Below are positions 62,059 through 64,000 of a stretch of DNA of 64,000 nucleotides, piece after piece. The position numbers and the translations under genes are program-made. Location: assembly GCF_014200575.1 (NCBI RefSeq), contig NZ_JACHBZ010000004.1, positions 62,001 to 126,000 on the forward strand, written 5' to 3'. The notes beneath the pieces are model-generated. The model worked only from the letters and a program-made list of their open reading frames with translations. It searched no databases and had not been told where the DNA came from. This DNA comes from Mucilaginibacter saanensis. GTDB lineage: Bacteria; Bacteroidota; Bacteroidia; Sphingobacteriales; Sphingobacteriaceae. Every line of letters starts with the position of its first letter. Positions within the stretch are counted from its first letter, which is position 1.

Positions 62059-62071
62059 TTTAACTTTTGTG
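62059..62071 (+). promoter_or_regulatory. TTTARCTTTTGTG box, copy 2
   Basis: TTTAACTTTTGTG, 25 bases before the 62097 start. Confidence 0.4.
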
Positions 62072-62096
62072 GAGTTGTATATAAAAACATATAGCC

Positions 62097-62552
62097 ATGG
62101 AAAACACACAAGCAACCACAGAAGTATTGAATGATCTGGTACAAATTAATAACGACCGGATAGAAGGATATGAACGCGCCTTAAAACAATTAAAGGATGA
62201 AGAAAGTGATCTGAAATCACTTTTTACTGCTTTGATAGGCGAAAGTCGCCGTTACAAAATTGAACTCGGAACCGAAGTTGAAGTATTAGGCAAGGATATA
62301 GAGGCTGGAACAACTACCAGCGGTAAGATACACCGCGCCTGGCTTGATGTTAAGGCCGCTTTTACAGCACATAATACGCATGATATATTGGAAGAATGCG
62401 AATTTGGGGAAGATGCGATACTAAAAGCATACAGAACCGCGCTGGAGGAAGAGTATGTGCCGGCCTATCTACGTGAACTGATCACCAGGCAGCAAGCCGA
62501 ACTGCATGATGCTCATGATGAAATTAAAGCACTGCGTGATAGGGTTCAATAA
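62097..62552 (+). CDS. DUF2383 four-helix-bundle protein (PA2169-like)
   Basis: 151 residues: EVLNDLVQINNDRIEGYERA, then LKSLFTALIGESRRYKIELG, HRAWLDVKAAFTAHNTHDIL, EECEFGEDAILKAYRTALEE and LITRQQAELHDAHDEIKAL. This is the PA2169-type ferritin-like four-helix bundle. Conserved Glu/His residues (E-x-x-E, H-x-x-I) could bind a metal, as in ferritin-like relatives, but activity is unknown. It follows the small lipoprotein by 89 bases and ends in a clear terminator. Confidence 0.88.
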   Translation: MENTQATTEVLNDLVQINNDRIEGYERALKQLKDEESDLKSLFTALIGESRRYKIELGTEVEVLGKDIEAGTTTSGKIHRAWLDVKAAFTAHNTHDILEECEFGEDAILKAYRTALEEEYVPAYLRELITRQQAELHDAHDEIKALRDRVQ

Positions 62553-62571
62553 TTAGTAAAACCATAACAAT

Positions 62572-62602
62572 AAAAAGGGCCATTGTAAAAATGGCCCTTT
62601 TT
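62572..62602. terminator. Intrinsic terminator
   Basis: AAAAAGGGCCAT (62572-62583) pairs with ATGGCCCTTTTT (62591-62602), 7-base loop, T-run after. It lies between convergent genes. Confidence 0.92.
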
Positions 62603-62623
62603 TGTTTTAATATTAATAGTAAT

Positions 62624-63067
62624 TTAGTTTTCTGGTGATAGGGTTACCGATACAACCTGCCAGCTATTTTTTTCAGACCAATCACCACCTATATAGTGCA
62701 TACTGATATCCCAGGTTGATCGTATCATTTTTCCGTTGACGTTTAAGGCTTTTACAAATGATTGTATTTGATAGCTGTTATTGGCTGTATCAATTGCAGG
62801 CTTAAAACTATTATCAGGAAATGCCGCGGTTGAGGGTTGCTTTAAATGATCTTTTACAAAAACTTTGGCAATGTTAAAAGCTTCCTGCGCTGTGGGTTTC
62901 CGGTTCAGGTGCACTGTGCTGTTTTTGCTGATGCCTAAAACAACTATTATAAAGGCGATGGCGAACGCAATTGTAAAAAGTGTAAAGGTTTTAATGTGTG
63001 GGTGGCGGTACCAGCCAGTGTTTTTACGATCCGTATCGCTTAGCGTTTTCCATTCAGAATATTTCAT
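62624..63067 (-). CDS. Single-TM hypothetical protein with periplasmic domain
   Basis: 147 residues. A short cytoplasmic start (MKYSEWKTLSDTDRKNTGWY), one membrane helix (about 27-46: FTLFTIAFAIAFIIVVLGIS) and an alpha/beta domain (AQEAFNIAKVFVKDHLKQPS, SYQIQSFVKALNVNGKMIRS, WQVVSVTLSPEN). The KQPSTAAFP and exported part resemble membrane-anchored domains of unknown function. Nothing enzymatic is seen. Confidence 0.7.
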   Translation of the reverse strand: MKYSEWKTLSDTDRKNTGWYRHPHIKTFTLFTIAFAIAFIIVVLGISKNSTVHLNRKPTAQEAFNIAKVFVKDHLKQPSTAAFPDNSFKPAIDTANNSYQIQSFVKALNVNGKMIRSTWDISMHYIGGDWSEKNSWQVVSVTLSPEN

Positions 63068-63134
63068 GTTATATTACTTTCCACATTAAACAATATAGGC
63101 TCAAATTGTTTTGACAGAAAAAATTGATCACAAA

Positions 63135-63164
63135 AAAAACGCCCGGGAAAACCAGGGCGTTTTT
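63135..63164. terminator. Intrinsic terminator
   Basis: AAAAACGCCC (63135-63144) and GGGCGTTTTT (63155-63164) pair across a 10-base loop. It can end the minus-strand gene at 63184. Confidence 0.88.
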
Positions 63165-63183
63165 ATTACTAATAAAAGTAAGA

Positions 63184-63399
63184 TTACATTTTTTTAGCAG
63201 TGTCTTTCTTTGCAGTGTCAGTTTTAGCTGAATCTGTCATTGCGCCCATTTTAGAAGCAGTATCCATTTTAGCTGAATCCATTTTAGCAGTATCAGTTTT
63301 AGCTGAATCTGTAGCTGAAGAAGAACCAGAACCTTTACAAGCTGCAAATGAAGTAGCAATAGCTAAGGCTAATAAGCCAAGTTTAAATGAGTTTTTCAT
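63184..63399 (-). CDS. Short lipoprotein with D-S/T-A-K repeats (copy 1)
   Basis: 71 residues. Signal peptide MKNSFKLGLLALAIATSFAA with lipobox F-A-A-C (Cys 21), then KGSGSSSATDSAKTDTAKMD and further D-[ST]-A-K-x units to the end. The repeat is of low complexity, highly polar, without Trp or Tyr. The neighbour at 63579-63797 is a clear paralog with the same signal. Likely a surface or periplasmic lipoprotein. Confidence 0.75.
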   Translation of the reverse strand: MKNSFKLGLLALAIATSFAACKGSGSSSATDSAKTDTAKMDSAKMDTASKMGAMTDSAKTDTAKKDTAKKM

Positions 63400-63457
63400 G
63401 ATTAATTTTTTAATAAGTGATTTAATAGTTTTATTATTAATACTAAAAACAAAAAAA

Positions 63458-63493
63458 GGTAACCCGCAATTTTTTAAAAAATTACAGATTACC
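63458..63493. repeat. Palindrome upstream of lipoprotein copy 1
   Basis: GGTAA and AATTTTTT face AAAAAATT and TTACC (63458-63493), with a mismatched 5-base bulge on each side. The minus strand reads GGGTTACCTTTTTTT just at its edge, shared with copy 2. Confidence 0.65.
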
Positions 63494-63578
63494 TTTTATA
63501 AATTAACAAATAACTAAAAAATCAATAAAAAGCGATTGAAATTTATATTCCTACCGGCTTTTTATTTATGCTTAGCAA

Positions 63579-63797
63579 TTATTTTTTAGCTGTATCTTTT
63601 TTAACTGAATCAACAGCAGCTGCGCCAGTTTTTGCAGTAGAATCAACTTTAGTAGCAGAATCAGTTTTAGCTGAATCAACTTTTACAGAATCAGTTTTAG
63701 CTGAATCAGCTGCTGAAGAAGAAGCGTTACCTTTACAAGCTGCGAAAGATACTGCGATAGTTAATGCTAATAAGCCAGTTTTGAAAGAATTTTTCAT
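63579..63797 (-). CDS. Short lipoprotein with D-S-A-K-T repeats (copy 2)
   Basis: 72 residues. Signal MKNSFKTGLLALTIAVSFAA with Cys 21, then KGNASSSAADSAKTDSVKVD and D-S-x-K units ending VKKDTAKK. Nearly the same signal as copy 1 (over 80 percent of residues in the first 20), and the same repeat style with more Val. Tandem duplication is very likely. Both have an upstream GGGTTACCTTTTTTT element. Confidence 0.75.
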   Translation of the reverse strand: MKNSFKTGLLALTIAVSFAACKGNASSSAADSAKTDSVKVDSAKTDSATKVDSTAKTGAAAVDSVKKDTAKK

Positions 63798-63865
63798 TTT
63801 GTAAGTTTTTTAAAATTTAATGTGTTGTGATCGTTTTTCAAGTGTTAATACCACAGATAAAAAAA

Positions 63866-63906
63866 GGTAACCCATGAATTTTAAAAAAAAATAAAAATTC
63901 TATGGG
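63866..63906. repeat. Hairpin and shared element upstream of lipoprotein copy 2
   Basis: CCCATGAATTTT (63871-63882) pairs with AAAATTCTATGGG (63894-63906) with one bulged base. It abuts GGTAACCC (63866-63873), as in the region before copy 1. Nothing further is seen from 63907 to the window end. Confidence 0.6.
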
Positions 63907-64000
63907 TTTGGTAGTTTTTATAGCTGTCCGGAATGTTTTTGAAGCCGGGTTTTTTATTGCAGTTTTGCCGCCCTAATAAAATATGGGGTTACTTTGTTCT

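Noticed and set aside
1..64000. CRISPR arrays, tRNA, rRNA, riboswitches, prophage or IS elements
   Set aside because: I looked for regular spacers, cloverleaf and aptamer-like sequences and transposase motifs and found none. A covariance-model scan would be decisive.

Overview
The window looks like a stretch of chromosome from a Bacteroidota bacterium of the family Sphingobacteriaceae, most like Mucilaginibacter or Pedobacter. The evidence is a gliding protein GldC, proteins with type IX secretion (T9SS) C-terminal sorting domains, CarboxypepD_reg-like domains, Bacteroidota promoters (TTG / TAnnTTTG) instead of clear Shine-Dalgarno sites, moderate GC and many small lipoproteins. I see no rRNA, tRNA, CRISPR array, phage or insertion sequence. 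The mobile-looking DNA consists of REP-like palindromes between genes. Family assignments come from reading motifs, not from database searches.

Layout. 1-495 is the start of an RNase R gene that runs off the left edge. 733-2934 is a three-gene envelope operon of unknown function. 2936-5361 holds a fused oligopeptide-type ABC ATPase and a DnaQ-like exonuclease. 5535-11661 holds small proteins, a membrane metallophosphoesterase, a secreted GH16 glucanase, a Pr6Pr membrane protein, zinc-ribbon proteins and a VOC protein. 11670-13146 is an ECF sigma-factor operon. 13340-16180 encodes a large envelope protein with an HExxH motif, a propeller-like middle and a barrel-like C-terminus. 16367-18780 holds CutC, an asparaginase-family hydrolase and a DUF2007 protein. 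18837-21316 is a WYL regulator followed by EVE, SRPBCC and GyrI-like genes. 21464-25785 holds dihydroorotase, a DEAD-box helicase, GldC and membrane proteins.

25870-32692 is a signalling cassette: a CHASE3-GAF hybrid kinase with three receiver domains, CheR, CheB, and a second hybrid kinase. No chemoreceptor, CheA or CheW is nearby. 33315-45842 is a dispersed cytochrome c maturation locus (ccmB, ccmC, ccmD, ccmE, ccmF). Its CcmE carries CxxxY in place of HxxxY. A porin, Rieske protein, imelysin and di-heme oxidase cassette with its own promoter and terminator lies between ccmB and ccmC; gdhA lies between ccmD and ccmE. 45854-51440 holds a frameshifted PhyH gene, an alpha/beta hydrolase, a DUF2520 protein, ferredoxin, IscX, KdsC, Maf and a DUF4136 lipoprotein.

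51490-59293 holds a small C-terminal-anchor protein and two large paralogous T9SS cargo genes, with a duplicated gene tail between them. 59488-64000 holds a ModF-like ABC protein, a second copy of the small zinc-ribbon family, stress-type small proteins and two tandem paralogous lipoproteins rich in D-S-A-K-T repeats.

The best candidates for something new are the redox/metal cassette inside the variant ccm locus, the receptor-free HK-CheR-CheB-HK cassette, the 733-2934 operon, and the duplicated T9SS cargo with its small partner.
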